Below, piece after piece: positions 56,285 to 64,000 of a stretch of DNA of 64,000 nt. This DNA is from Caulobacter sp. UNC358MFTsu5.1 (GTDB taxonomy: Bacteria > Pseudomonadota > Alphaproteobacteria > Caulobacterales > Caulobacteraceae), in assembly GCF_000712075.1 (NCBI RefSeq), contig NZ_JONW01000001.1:62001-126000 (forward strand), given 5' to 3'. Both the position numbers and the translations under genes were made by a program. The stretch's first letter is position 1, and every line of letters begins with the position of its first letter. A model generated the notes under the pieces. That model searched no databases. It was given only the letters and a program-made list of their open reading frames with translations, and had not been told where the DNA came from.

Positions 56285-58183
56285 ATGACCCTGAAGACCA
56301 CCGCCCGCGCCGCCCTGCTGGCGCTCCTGCTGTGCGGAGCCGCCATGCCCGCCCTGGCCCAGAGCAACCCGCCGGTCCCGGCGATCCTGACCACGCCGGA
56401 AGCCCACGACATCCACTCCTACGCCCAGCCCCTGGTGGCGCGGGTGACGCACGTGGACCTGGACCTGACCGCCGACTTCGCCGGCCAGAAGATGACCGGC
56501 ACGGCCGCCCTCGACATCGCCGCCGCGCCGGACGCCAAGGAGGTGGTGCTGGACAGCAAGGGTCTGGTGATCCACGGCGTCGCCGACGACAAGGGCGCCG
56601 CCCTGCCGTGGACCCTGGGCAAGGCCGATCCGAACCTGGGCGCGCCGCTGACGGTGCAACTGAACGGCGCCCGCCGCATCGTCGTCAGCTATGACAGCGC
56701 CCCGGGCGGCGCGGCCCTGCAATGGCTGACCCCGGCCCAGACCGCCGGCAAGAAGAAGCCCTACCTGTTCAGCCAGGGGGAGGCGATCCTCAACCGCACT
56801 TGGATCCCCACGCAGGACAGCCCCGGCATCCGCCAGACCTGGACCGCCCGCATCGTCGCGCCCGAGGGCCTGAAGGCGGTGATGAGCGCCGAGATGCTGA
56901 CCCCGGACGGCGAGCCGGTCGCGGGTGGTCGCGCCTACCGCTTCAAGATGGACAAGCCGGTCGCCTCTTACCTGATCGCCATCGCCATCGGCGACCTGAC
57001 CTTCACGCCCCTGGGCCAGCGGACCGGCGTCTACACCGAGCCGTCGGTGATGAAGAAGACCGCCTACGAGCTGGTCGACGTCGAGAAGATGGTCGAGGCG
57101 GCCGAGAGCCTCTACGGGCCCTATGCCTGGGGCCGGTACGACCTGCTGGTGCTGCCGCCGTCGTTCCCGTTCGGCGGCATGGAGAACCCGCGCCTGACCT
57201 TCGCCACGCCGACGATCATCGCCGGCGACCGCTCGCTGGTCAGCCTGGTGGCCCACGAGCTGGCCCACTCGTGGTCGGGCAACCTGGTCAACAACGCCAC
57301 CTGGTCGGACTTCTGGCTGAACGAGGGCTTCACCGACTATTTCGAAAACCGGATCATGGAGAAGCTGTACGGCAAGGCGCGCGCCGACATGCTGGCCGAT
57401 CTGGGCTGGAGCGACCTGCAGGACGCCATCAAGGACGCCGGCGGCCTGACCGGCGCCGACACCCGCCTGCATCTGGACCTGACCGGCCGCGACCCCGACG
57501 ACGGCATGACCGACATCGCCTACCAGAAGGGCGCGACCTTCCTGCGCACCATCGAGAAGGCGGTCGGGCGCGAGCGCTGGGACGCCTATCTGAAGGACTA
57601 CTTCGCCCGCCACGCCTTCCAGAGCCAGACCACGGCCGGCTTCGTCGCCGACCTGCGGGCCAACCTGATCAAGGGCGATCCCAAGCTGGAAGCCGAGATC
57701 GGCATCGACAAGTGGGTCTACGACGTCGGGCTGCCCGCCAACGCGGTGCATATCAAGTCGGCCGCCTTCCCGGCGGTGGACGCCCTGGCCGCCGCCTACG
57801 CCAAGGGCGGCCCGGCGCCGCTGGCCAAGTGGAAGGCCTGGAGCACGCCCGAGCGCACGCGCTTCGTGGCCAGCCTGCCGCGCGAACTGTCCAAGGAGCG
57901 CCTGGCCGCGCTCGACAAGGCCTTCGGCCTGTCGGCCCAGGGCAACAGCGAGATCCGCTTCGTCTGGCTGGAGCTGGCCGTGGCCAACCGCTACGACCCG
58001 GCCGTGCCGTCGCTGGAGGCCTTCCTGACCGACCAGGGCCGCCGCAAGTTCGTGGCCCCGCTGTTCAAGGACCTGATGGCCCAGGGCGATTGGGGCCAGC
58101 CGATCGCCAAGCGCCTCTACGCCAAGACCCGGCCGCTCTATCACGCCGTCACCCGGCAGACGGTCGACGGCATCGTGAAGTAG
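56285..58183 (+). CDS. M1-family metallopeptidase (aminopeptidase N/LTA4 hydrolase type), exported
   Basis: A 632-residue zinc aminopeptidase with a signal peptide (~1-25, ALA-Q). An N-terminal beta domain precedes the catalytic domain with the exopeptidase motif GGMEN (FPFGGMENPRLTF) and the zinc site HELAHSW...NEGF (two His and a Glu 19 residues later). The C-terminal helical domain resembles that of leukotriene A4 hydrolase. It probably trims peptides in the periplasm. A terminator-like hairpin follows. Confidence 0.95.
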   Translation: MTLKTTARAALLALLLCGAAMPALAQSNPPVPAILTTPEAHDIHSYAQPLVARVTHVDLDLTADFAGQKMTGTAALDIAAAPDAKEVVLDSKGLVIHGVADDKGAALPWTLGKADPNLGAPLTVQLNGARRIVVSYDSAPGGAALQWLTPAQTAGKKKPYLFSQGEAILNRTWIPTQDSPGIRQTWTARIVAPEGLKAVMSAEMLTPDGEPVAGGRAYRFKMDKPVASYLIAIAIGDLTFTPLGQRTGVYTEPSVMKKTAYELVDVEKMVEAAESLYGPYAWGRYDLLVLPPSFPFGGMENPRLTFATPTIIAGDRSLVSLVAHELAHSWSGNLVNNATWSDFWLNEGFTDYFENRIMEKLYGKARADMLADLGWSDLQDAIKDAGGLTGADTRLHLDLTGRDPDDGMTDIAYQKGATFLRTIEKAVGRERWDAYLKDYFARHAFQSQTTAGFVADLRANLIKGDPKLEAEIGIDKWVYDVGLPANAVHIKSAAFPAVDALAAAYAKGGPAPLAKWKAWSTPERTRFVASLPRELSKERLAALDKAFGLSAQGNSEIRFVWLELAVANRYDPAVPSLEAFLTDQGRRKFVAPLFKDLMAQGDWGQPIAKRLYAKTRPLYHAVTRQTVDGIVK

Positions 58184-58305
58184 CGACGGGAAGCAGCGAC
58201 TGGTGAAATAGCCGTTTCTCGGAAAATCGCGCGTTTTCGTCGTTTTCGTCAGTTTTTGGCGACCAAAACGCGCTTTTCGAGTCGATTTTGATCCGAAACC
58301 GCGCC

Positions 58306-58331
58306 GAAAATCGCTCGCGAGGCGAGTTTTC
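58306..58331 (+). terminator. Hairpin with A/T flanks after the M1 peptidase gene
   Basis: CTCGC pairs with GCGAG over GAG, flanked by GAAAA on the left and TTTTC on the right, a layout that can act in both directions. It lies in an unusually AT-rich 200-bp gap that also holds a CGCCTC/GAGGCG stem at 58350-58368, in the leader of the next gene. Confidence 0.55.
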
Positions 58332-58391
58332 ATGTTAACCCTGACTGTACGCCTCCGACAGAGAGGCGGGCCTCGTTAGGGAGAGATCGCC

Positions 58392-58586
58392 ATGGCTGAC
58401 GCCGTGTTCGCGACCCGTGTGCGTGCGCGTTCCGTGTTCTTCAGAAAATGCGATATCAACAAGCCGGAAGCCGCCGAGCTCCGGCACGCCGGGCCCTGCA
58501 TCCAGTGGGGGCGGGTCGGCATCGTGGCCATGGTCCTGGTGTTCGGGGCGGGGCTGGCGACCTGGGCCTATGCCGCCATAGGCTAG
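58392..58586 (+). CDS. Small single-pass membrane protein
   Basis: A 64-residue protein with a basic N-terminal half (RVRARSVFFRKCDINKPEA) and one C-terminal transmembrane helix (VGIVAMVLVFGAGLATWAYA, residues ~42-61). GGGAGAG precedes the ATG. Two cysteines lie in the hydrophilic part. No family is recognised. It ends 7 bp before a convergent DUF805 gene. Confidence 0.65.
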   Translation: MADAVFATRVRARSVFFRKCDINKPEAAELRHAGPCIQWGRVGIVAMVLVFGAGLATWAYAAIG

Positions 58587-58593
58587 GCGGGCT

Positions 58594-59193
58594 TCAAGGC
58601 GCGGGCGGGCCAAAACGGTTCCCGCCGGCCTGGCTCGCGCCGGCCAGCAGGAAGATCAGCAGACCCAGCGACGCCAGATAGAGCACGTTGTTGGCGAAGA
58701 TCAGGCCGAACATCTTCATCGACTCCACCGTCATCTCGCCCGTCAGCGTGCTTTGGAAGAAGCGCGGGAACAGGGTCATGCCGACGGTCAGGAAGACCAC
58801 GGGCGGCAGGCCCCACCAGCCGCGCCGCCCGCGATCGTGCAGCCGCCGGGTCACCGCCGCGGCCAGCAACGCCACGACCAGGGCGCAACCCGCCTGCATC
58901 ACCGTGAAGAACGGGGCCATGTCGGGCATGAGCTCGGGGTGGTTCCCGTGGATCTGGACCGAATAGGTGTTGGGTCCCCGGGTGACCGTGGCCTGGTCGG
59001 GATGTTCGACGGCGAATTGCTGCATGCGGGCGAACGACTGGCCCATGATCGGCCCCATGGTCGCCGCGGCGCCGACGAACAGCAGGGCCATCACCACGGC
59101 GACATAGGGCCAGAACCGCCGCGCCGGATCCCGGCCCGAGAAGCGCAGCAGGCCGGTGAGGCCGTTGCGGACGGAATCGATGAAGTCGTGCAT
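58594..59193 (-). CDS. DUF805 membrane protein
   Basis: A 199-residue inner-membrane protein of the DUF805 family. It begins FIDSVRNGLTGLLRFSGRDPARRFWPYV, has the family signature VTRRLHDRGRRGWWGLPPV in the middle, and contains about four hydrophobic helices. DUF805 proteins are widespread and uncharacterised. It is convergent with the small membrane protein and divergent from the NCS1 transporter. Confidence 0.9.
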   Translation of the reverse strand: MHDFIDSVRNGLTGLLRFSGRDPARRFWPYVAVVMALLFVGAAATMGPIMGQSFARMQQFAVEHPDQATVTRGPNTYSVQIHGNHPELMPDMAPFFTVMQAGCALVVALLAAAVTRRLHDRGRRGWWGLPPVVFLTVGMTLFPRFFQSTLTGEMTVESMKMFGLIFANNVLYLASLGLLIFLLAGASQAGGNRFGPPAP

Positions 59194-59327
59194 GGCGTCC
59201 CCCGTCGCCTCGACGGCGAAGCTTTCGAATAGGGCGATTCAGCCGCCGACGCCCAGGCGCCGACTTTCCCCGTGACGACCGTCGTTCGCTGACCCATGCT
59301 CCGTCCACGATGGATCGCGGGGGCGAC

Positions 59328-60800
59328 ATGGATCAGACAGCCGGCAACACCCTCTGGAACCCGGACCTGGCGCCGACCACGGCCGCCCAGCGCACCTGGA
59401 AGGCGCGGCACTATGCGGCCCTGTGGCTGGGCATGGTCATCGCCGTGCCGGCCTACATGCTGGCCGCGGGCCTGATCGAGCAGGGGATGTCGGCCGCCCA
59501 GGCGGTGTGGGCCGTGCTGCTGGGCAACCTGATCGTGCTGGTCCCCATGCTGCTCATTGGTCATGCCGGTGCCAAGTGGGGCGTGCCCTACGCGGTGCTG
59601 GCCCGGGCCTCGTTCGGCTGGCGCGGCGCGCGGGCCCCGGCCCTGGCCCGGGCCATCGTCGCCTGCGGCTGGTACGGCATCCAGACCTGGATCGGCGGCG
59701 GGGCGCTGCTGACCCTGCTGGGCGTGATGGTCGGCAAGAGCCTGGTCGGGCCGATGATCCCTGGCCTGGGCATCGGCGTGGGCCAACTGCTGTCGTTCGC
59801 CGCCTTCTGGGCGATCCAGCTGCTGTTCGTCACCAAGGGCCTGGAGACGGTGCGCAAGCTCGAGACCTGGACCGCGCCGGTCAAGCTGCTGGTGTGCGGC
59901 CTGCTGGTCTGGTGGGCGCTGAGCAAGGCCGGCGGCATCGGCCCGATCCTGCACGAGCCCAGCGCCTATGACGCCGGCGGAGCCAAGGCCGGCCGGTTCT
60001 GGAAGGATTTCGGCCCGGCCGTCACCGCCATGACCGGCTACTGGGCGACCCTGGCCCTGAACATCCCCGACTTCACCCGCTTCGCCCGCAGCCAGCGCGA
60101 CCAGGTCGTGGGCCAGGCGGTGGGCCTGCCGGGGCCGATGGCCCTGCTGGCGACGATGAGCGTCATCGTCACCTCGGCCACGGTGCTGATCTACGGCAAG
60201 CCGGTCTGGGACCCGGTGGCCCTGTCGGGGAACATCGGCGGCATCGCCGTGCTGGTGGGCCTGCTGATCATCAGCCTCGACACCGTCTCGTGCAACATCG
60301 CCGCCAACCTGGTGGGCCCGGCCTACGACTTCTCGGCCCTGTGGCCCAAGCGGATCAGCTACCGCACCGGCGGCTGGATCACCGCCGGCATCGGCGTGCT
60401 GATCATGCCGTGGAAGCTGCTGGAGAGCACCCAGGGCTACATCTTCGTCTGGCTGACCGGCTACGGCGCCTTGCTGGGGCCGGTGGCCGGAATCCTGATC
60501 GCCGACTACTGGCTGCTGCGCCGCGCCCGGCTGGACGTCGAGGCGCTGTACGACCGCGCCGGGCGCTACACCTATTTCAAGGGCTGGAACCTGGCGGCCG
60601 TCGGCGCTTTCGTCATCGGGGTGGCGCCCAACCTGCCGGGCTTCCTGAAGGCGGCGGGCCTGCCGGCGGCGGCGGCGATCGGTGCGCCGTGGACCGGGCT
60701 CTACGACTACGCCTGGTTCGTCGGCGCAGCGCTCGCGGCGGCGGTCTATGTGGCGGCCATGCGGCTCGGCGACGGGGCGCGGGCTTCGGCGGTGGAGTGA
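59328..60800 (+). CDS. NCS1-family nucleobase/hydantoin/allantoin:cation symporter
   Basis: A ~490-residue inner-membrane transporter with about 12 helices. Diagnostic blocks are NPDLAPTTAAQRTWKARHYAALWLGM, RASFGWRGARAPALARAIVACGWYGIQTWIGG, NIPDFTRFARSQRDQ and SCNIAANLVGPAYDFSAL. The usual substrates are uracil, allantoin, hydantoins or cytosine. The start at 59328 follows GGGGGCGAC; 59310 is an alternative. A glutathione transferase gene follows 7 bp later, so the two may be cotranscribed. No pyrimidine or purine catabolic genes lie nearby, so the substrate stays open. Confidence 0.93.
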   Translation: MDQTAGNTLWNPDLAPTTAAQRTWKARHYAALWLGMVIAVPAYMLAAGLIEQGMSAAQAVWAVLLGNLIVLVPMLLIGHAGAKWGVPYAVLARASFGWRGARAPALARAIVACGWYGIQTWIGGGALLTLLGVMVGKSLVGPMIPGLGIGVGQLLSFAAFWAIQLLFVTKGLETVRKLETWTAPVKLLVCGLLVWWALSKAGGIGPILHEPSAYDAGGAKAGRFWKDFGPAVTAMTGYWATLALNIPDFTRFARSQRDQVVGQAVGLPGPMALLATMSVIVTSATVLIYGKPVWDPVALSGNIGGIAVLVGLLIISLDTVSCNIAANLVGPAYDFSALWPKRISYRTGGWITAGIGVLIMPWKLLESTQGYIFVWLTGYGALLGPVAGILIADYWLLRRARLDVEALYDRAGRYTYFKGWNLAAVGAFVIGVAPNLPGFLKAAGLPAAAAIGAPWTGLYDYAWFVGAALAAAVYVAAMRLGDGARASAVE

Positions 60801-60807
60801 AGGCGCG

Positions 60808-61440
60808 ATGAGCGGACTGACGATCTGGACCTTGGACTGGGTCCCCGAAGGGCCGCGCGGCTTCGTGCGCGATCTGCGGCTGCGATGGGCGTGCGAGGAG
60901 GCCGGTCTCGACTACGCCGTCCGCACGATCCCCTTCGACGATCGCGCGACCAACCATCTCGACCGCCAGCCGTTCGGCCAGGTTCCATACCTGGACGACG
61001 GGGCGGTGAAGATCTTCGAAAGCGGCGCGGGGCTGCTGCACCTGGCCCGCAAGAGCGACAGGCTGATGCCGTCCGATCCGGTCGGCGCGGCCGAAACGCT
61101 GGAATGGACCATCGCCGCGCTGAACTCGATCGAGATGGTCAGCGTGCCGTGGTGGTTCCTGGGGATCAGCGGCGACAAGGACAACAAGCTGACCGGATGG
61201 CTGGACCAGCGCCTCGACCACCTCGAGCGGATCTTCGGCGAACGCGAGTGGCTGGCGGCCGACCGCTTCACCGTCGCCGACCTGCTGATGGCGGACGTGC
61301 TGCGGGTTTCGGACGTCCGCGCCTTCGGCGACCGCCCCGCGACCGAGGCCTATGTGGCCCGCGTGACGGATCGCCCCGCCTTCCGGAAGGCCCGGGCGGA
61401 CCAGATCGCGCTGTTCGAGGCGGCCGACGCGAAGCGCTGA
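60808..61440 (+). CDS. Glutathione S-transferase family protein
   Basis: A 210-residue GST. The thioredoxin-like N-terminal domain has FGQVPYLDDGAVKIFESGAGLLHLAR, covering the conserved cis-Pro and Glu-Ser glutathione-binding residues. The helical C-terminal domain has AADRFTVADLLMADVLR. The gene lies 7 bp after the NCS1 stop and ends exactly at the start of a palindromic repeat element. Confidence 0.9.
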   Translation: MSGLTIWTLDWVPEGPRGFVRDLRLRWACEEAGLDYAVRTIPFDDRATNHLDRQPFGQVPYLDDGAVKIFESGAGLLHLARKSDRLMPSDPVGAAETLEWTIAALNSIEMVSVPWWFLGISGDKDNKLTGWLDQRLDHLERIFGEREWLAADRFTVADLLMADVLRVSDVRAFGDRPATEAYVARVTDRPAFRKARADQIALFEAADAKR

Positions 61441-61525
61441 CGGGGACATGCCCTTGGGCGTGTCCCCAGATTTCGCACGGAGCCAGGCGGTCGGGGACAC
61501 GCCGCGAGGGCATGTCCCCGCGCGG
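61441..61525. repeat. Inverted repeat A1 (GGGGACATGCCC type)
   Basis: GGGGACATGCCCTTGGGCG at the left is matched by CGAGGGCATGTCCCC at the right; the inner arms are GTGTCCCC and GGGGACAC. The element begins directly after the GST stop codon and may double as its terminator. A sister copy (A2) is at 61711-61796. Confidence 0.8.
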
Positions 61526-61554
61526 AGGTTCGAGGGGCTCAGGCCTTTTTGGAA

Positions 61555-61692
61555 CCGTCATCCTCGGACTTGTTCCGAGGGCCCCTCTATCGGCGGGTTT
61601 GTCGGTTGGGAGAAGCCGCGACCTCGCCGCTCCATGGATCGTCCTTCTTCGCGGCGGAAGCAGGGGTCCTCGGAACAAGTCCGAGGATGACG
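61555..61692. repeat. Inverted repeat B between A1 and A2
   Basis: CGTCATCCTCGGACTTGTTC then CGAGG at the left is perfectly complementary to CCTCGGAACAAGTCCGAGG then ATGACG at the right. The inner 85 bp are unrelated. The TCATCC...GGATGA ends recall the family II elements at 10652 and 23683. Confidence 0.8.
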
Positions 61693-61710
61693 GAGGTGAG
61701 GGGAGCGCGG

Positions 61711-61796
61711 GCCGGGGACATGCCCTTGCGGCGTGTCCCCATCAGCTAGCGCCGCGCCTGGACTTGGGGACACGCCGCAAGGGCATGTCCCCGCGC
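61711..61796. repeat. Inverted repeat A2 (GGGGACATGCCC type)
   Basis: GGGGACATGCCCTTGCGGCG at the left is complementary to CGCCGCAAGGGCATGTCCCC at the right, and the inner arms are GTGTCCCC and GGGGACAC. It is a more perfect copy of A1, and the two bracket element B. Confidence 0.8.
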
Positions 61797-61968
61797 GAGG
61801 ATCGAGCGCTCTCTATCCCCGTAGGCGGCGGGACAAACCCCAACCATTCCAACGCCCTGCAGAAAAAGCAGCGTCACCGACGCGCCAGCATTCAAACCTC
61901 CCGCACAATCAGAGCCGTCACCATCACGGGGAGGGCTCTTGGTACCGGCCCAAGCAGGCGATGGGGAT

Positions 61969-62294
61969 GGAACCGAGCGGGGCCGAGCCGGCCCGGCGGG
62001 CGGATCGTTGCGGGAGGCGGGGCTCAGAAGGTCCCAAGGTCCGGCGGGGACGGTGGCGGGACAGGTGGGTCGACGGGGCCGGGAAGTTCAAACCGGCCTT
62101 TTCCAGGATCAGTCGGAGTCGCCGACGGCCCCTTCCGGGCGACCTGATCCTGCCCGCCCGAGGGGGAACGTCGACCGGGATGAAACAGGCCCTCAGTCGC
62201 CGTCCCTTGAGAAGAACGGTTCCGCGGAGCGGTCGAGCCAAGCCGAAACGCAAACACAACCTCACGGTCTCCGGGCGAAGCCCGGCCGCTCCGC
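61969..62294. other. Highly foldable intergenic segment, possible structured RNA
   Basis: A set of properly nested complementary blocks is present: GGAACCG/CGGTTCC (61969, 62217), GGGACGGTGGC/GTCGCCGTCCC with two wobbles (62047, 62196), and GGTCGACG/CGTCGACC (62068, 62169). Inside these are GGCCGG/CCGGCC (62077, 62093), AGGATCAG/CTGATCCT (62105, 62144) and GTCGCC/GGCGAC (62118, 62138). A separate hairpin (62224-62294) has GCGGAGCGG/CCGCTCCGC stacked on CCGGGC/GCCCGG. No convincing protein-coding frame or known RNA signature was found. It could be a non-coding RNA or a decayed repeat. Confidence 0.4.
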
Positions 62295-62339
62295 GCCTCC
62301 CCATCAGCTCACGGCCAAATTGGTGTGGGATCACACCTC

Positions 62340-62440
62340 CTTGCCCCCACCTGACCGCCCCCGTAGGGGGCGGAGCCGCCGCACCGGCGCTCTTCCCCCT
62401 CCGGGGGAAGACGACCGCGAAGCGGTCCGTAGGGGGCAAG
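62340..62440. repeat. Cloverleaf-like palindromic element upstream of hisD
   Basis: An outer 9-bp stem CTTGCCCCC/GGGGGCAAG encloses three perfect hairpins with 3-nt loops: CCGCCCCC-GTA-GGGGGCGG (62355-62373), CTTCCCCC-TCC-GGGGGAAG (62392-62410) and GACCGC-GAA-GCGGTC (62413-62427). It ends 59 bp before hisD. It may be a REP-type element or a folded leader. Confidence 0.65.
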
Positions 62441-62499
62441 CGGTCGCCGCACTGTCACTCTTCTCTTGCACCCCACACAAAAACCCGCATCTAGGCCCC

Positions 62500-63801
62500 A
62501 TGCGCCGCTTCAATTCCGCCGACCCCTCTTTCCCCGCCGCCTTCAAGGCGTTCCTCGACGAGCGCCGGGGCGCGCCCGAGAACGTCGACGCGGCCGCGCG
62601 CAACGTGCTGGAGGCCGTGCAGGCCGAGGGGCTGAAGGCCGTGCTCAGCTTCACCAGCCGCTTCGACGGCGTGGAGCTGACCGAGGACACGATCCGCGTC
62701 ACCGCCGACGAGATCGAGGCCGGCGCCGCCGAGTGCTCGCAGGAGGTCCGTGACGCGATCGCCTTCGCCGCGGCCCGCATCCGCGCCTTCCACGCCCGCC
62801 AGAAGCCGCAGGACCAGGCTTGGACCGACGAGGCCGGCGTGCAGCTGGGCTGGCGCTGGACGCCGCTGGAGGCCGTGGGCGTCTACGTGCCCGGCGGTCG
62901 CGCGGCCTATCCCTCGACCGTGCTGATGAACGCCGTGCCCGCCCAGGTGGCCGGCGTCGACCGCATCGCCATGGTCACCCCGCCCGGCAAGCTGCAGCCC
63001 GCCGTGCTGGCGGCCGCCAAGGAAGCGGGCGTCACCGAGATCTGGCGCGTGGGCGGGGCCCAGGCCGTGGCCGCCCTGGCCTTCGGCGCCGGCCCGATCC
63101 AGCCGGTCGACAAGATCGTCGGCCCCGGCAACGCCTATGTCACCGCCGCCAAGCGCCGGCTCTACGGCGTGGTCGGCATCGACGCCCTGGCCGGCCCCTC
63201 CGAGATCGTGGTGGTGGCCGACGCCAAGAACGATCCCGACTGGATCGCCGTCGACCTGCTGAGCCAGGCCGAGCACGACCCGGCCGCCCAGTCGATCCTG
63301 ATCACCGACGACGAGGCCTTCGCCCAGGCGGTGTCCGACGCCGTCGACGCGCGGCTGAAGACCCTGGCCACCGGCGTCGACGCCGCCGCCTCGTGGCGCG
63401 ACCACGGCGCGATCATCCTGGCGCCGCTGGACGACAGCCCGCGCCTGGTGGACCTGCTGGCCCCCGAGCACGTCGAGTTCGCCATCGACGAGCCCGAGCG
63501 CCTGGCCGACCGCGTGCGCCACGCCGGGGCGATCTTCCTGGGCCGCCTGACGCCGGAAGCCATCGGCGACTACGTGGCCGGCTCGAACCACGTGCTGCCC
63601 ACCAGCCGCGCGGCGCGTTTCCAGTCGGGCCTGTCGATCTACGACTTCCTCAAGCGCACCTCGATCGTGAAGTGCGACGCGGCCTCGTTCGCGATCCTGG
63701 GCCCGCACACCGTCGCCCTGGCGCAGGCCGAGGGCCTGCCGGCCCACGCCCTATCGGCGGCGGTGCGCCTCCCTTCTGGCCGGTTGCCAACCAAGCCGTA
63801 A
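62500..63801 (+). CDS. hisD: Histidinol dehydrogenase
   Basis: The 433-residue zinc enzyme performs the last two oxidations of histidine synthesis. Family blocks are [53 protein letters not shown] and [10 protein letters not shown]. Zinc or catalytic residues lie in [13 protein letters not shown] and [10 protein letters not shown], and [14 protein letters not shown] is near the C-terminus. ATG 62500 gives the expected N-terminus; the Shine-Dalgarno sequence is weak. UPF0262 follows after 18 bp, the usual alphaproteobacterial order. Confidence 0.96.
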   Translation: MRRFNSADPSFPAAFKAFLDERRGAPENVDAAARNVLEAVQAEGLKAVLSFTSRFDGVELTEDTIRVTADEIEAGAAECSQEVRDAIAFAAARIRAFHARQKPQDQAWTDEAGVQLGWRWTPLEAVGVYVPGGRAAYPSTVLMNAVPAQVAGVDRIAMVTPPGKLQPAVLAAAKEAGVTEIWRVGGAQAVAALAFGAGPIQPVDKIVGPGNAYVTAAKRRLYGVVGIDALAGPSEIVVVADAKNDPDWIAVDLLSQAEHDPAAQSILITDDEAFAQAVSDAVDARLKTLATGVDAAASWRDHGAIILAPLDDSPRLVDLLAPEHVEFAIDEPERLADRVRHAGAIFLGRLTPEAIGDYVAGSNHVLPTSRAARFQSGLSIYDFLKRTSIVKCDAASFAILGPHTVALAQAEGLPAHALSAAVRLPSGRLPTKP

Positions 63802-63819
63802 GGGGCAAGTCTGCCGACG

Positions 63820-64000
63820 ATGTCCGACGCCAAGGCCAGCCAGTTCCTGAAGTCCATCCTCATCGACGAGGACAGCCTGGCCGCCGCCTCGCGCGACCAG
63901 GAGCAGGAACGGCAGGTTGCGATCTTCGACCTGCTGGACGGCAACTATTTCGAGCCGGCCGAGGCGGCGGGCGGTCCCTACGACCTGAAGCTGTCGCTGG
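63820..64000 (+). CDS. UPF0262 family protein, 3' truncated by window end
   Basis: The first 60 residues begin MSDAKASQFLKSILIDEDSL and continue EQERQVAIFDLLDGNYFEP and YDLKLSL. This is the N-terminus of the uncharacterised UPF0262 family, which sits directly after hisD in Caulobacter and relatives. The remainder lies beyond the window. Confidence 0.88.
   Translation, partial: MSDAKASQFLKSILIDEDSLAAASRDQEQERQVAIFDLLDGNYFEPAEAAGGPYDLKLSL

Noticed and set aside
58330..58340. CtrA box upstream of the 64-residue protein gene
   Set aside because: Only one GTTAAC half-site is present; no second TTAA occurs 7 bp away on either side.
61969..62294. tmRNA or RNase P RNA gene in the structured gap
   Set aside because: No tmRNA tag codons of the alphaproteobacterial type, no acceptor-like end and none of the conserved RNase P core stretches were found.
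61924..62439. A 171-codon minus-strand frame in the repeat-rich gap
   Set aside because: It reads through palindromic elements, is Arg/Pro-rich and has no Shine-Dalgarno sequence or domain; the nucleic-acid structure explains the openness better.
61441..62440. CRISPR array
   Set aside because: The repeats are long palindromes of different families without regular spacers or cas genes.
61800..62499. Histidine leader peptide for hisD
   Set aside because: No short frame with a run of His codons was found upstream of hisD.

Overview
The window looks like chromosomal DNA of a Caulobacter-type alphaproteobacterium. It is uniformly GC-rich and densely packed, has two very large TonB-dependent receptors, has the alphaproteobacterial pairs murA-DUF2948 and hisD-UPF0262, and carries a perfect CtrA-type box (TTAA-N7-TTAA). 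No phage, integrase, IS transposase or CRISPR array is visible.

Region 1 (1-7.1 kb) is an arabinan/xylan-type block: a truncated sugar-acid dehydratase, a GH51 arabinofuranosidase, a GH43 enzyme and a convergent (alpha/alpha)6-type glycosidase. Region 2 (7.2-8.9 kb) is housekeeping: asd, preceded by a possible threonine-rich leader peptide, and a YciI-like protein. Region 3 (9.0-23.7 kb) is an L-rhamnose/rhamnogalacturonan locus arranged around an IclR-family regulator. Leftward lie L-rhamnonate dehydratase, an FAH-family diketo-acid hydrolase, an SDR, a lactonase, rhamnose mutarotase, a fused GH43-GH35 enzyme, a GH105 unsaturated glucuronyl hydrolase and a GPH-type sugar symporter. Rightward lie the IclR gene, rhamnose dehydrogenase, an FMN L-lactate dehydrogenase and a rhamnogalacturonan acetylesterase. 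Together these give a complete non-phosphorylating rhamnose route to pyruvate and lactate. Region 4 (24-31 kb) has a GH2 enzyme, a two-component system, and a small cassette of a secreted protein, a four-EF-hand protein and an esterase. Region 5 (31.1-50.7 kb) is a pectin block: PL22, PL11, TonB receptor 1, a CE12-esterase-GH28-jelly-roll operon, a GH2 enzyme, a GH43 enzyme, TonB receptor 2 and an exported TIM-barrel protein.

Region 6 (50.8-64 kb) is mostly housekeeping: tRNA-Thr, murA, DUF2948, then about 9.5 kb of miscellaneous genes (MaoC, GGCT, EthD, an M1 peptidase, NCS1, GST), a 1 kb intergenic zone full of nested inverted repeats, and hisD-UPF0262.

The most notable signal is a 15-bp palindrome, TNCCATAWWATGRRA. 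It occurs as a tandem pair about 20 bp apart at five promoters: the IclR gene itself, the GH2 gene at 24 kb, both TonB receptors and the CE12-GH28 operon. It very probably defines one pectin/rhamnogalacturonan regulon under the local IclR protein. Other signals are a GH43-GH35 fusion, a CtrA box before an internally duplicated protein of unknown function, and several families of intergenic palindromes.
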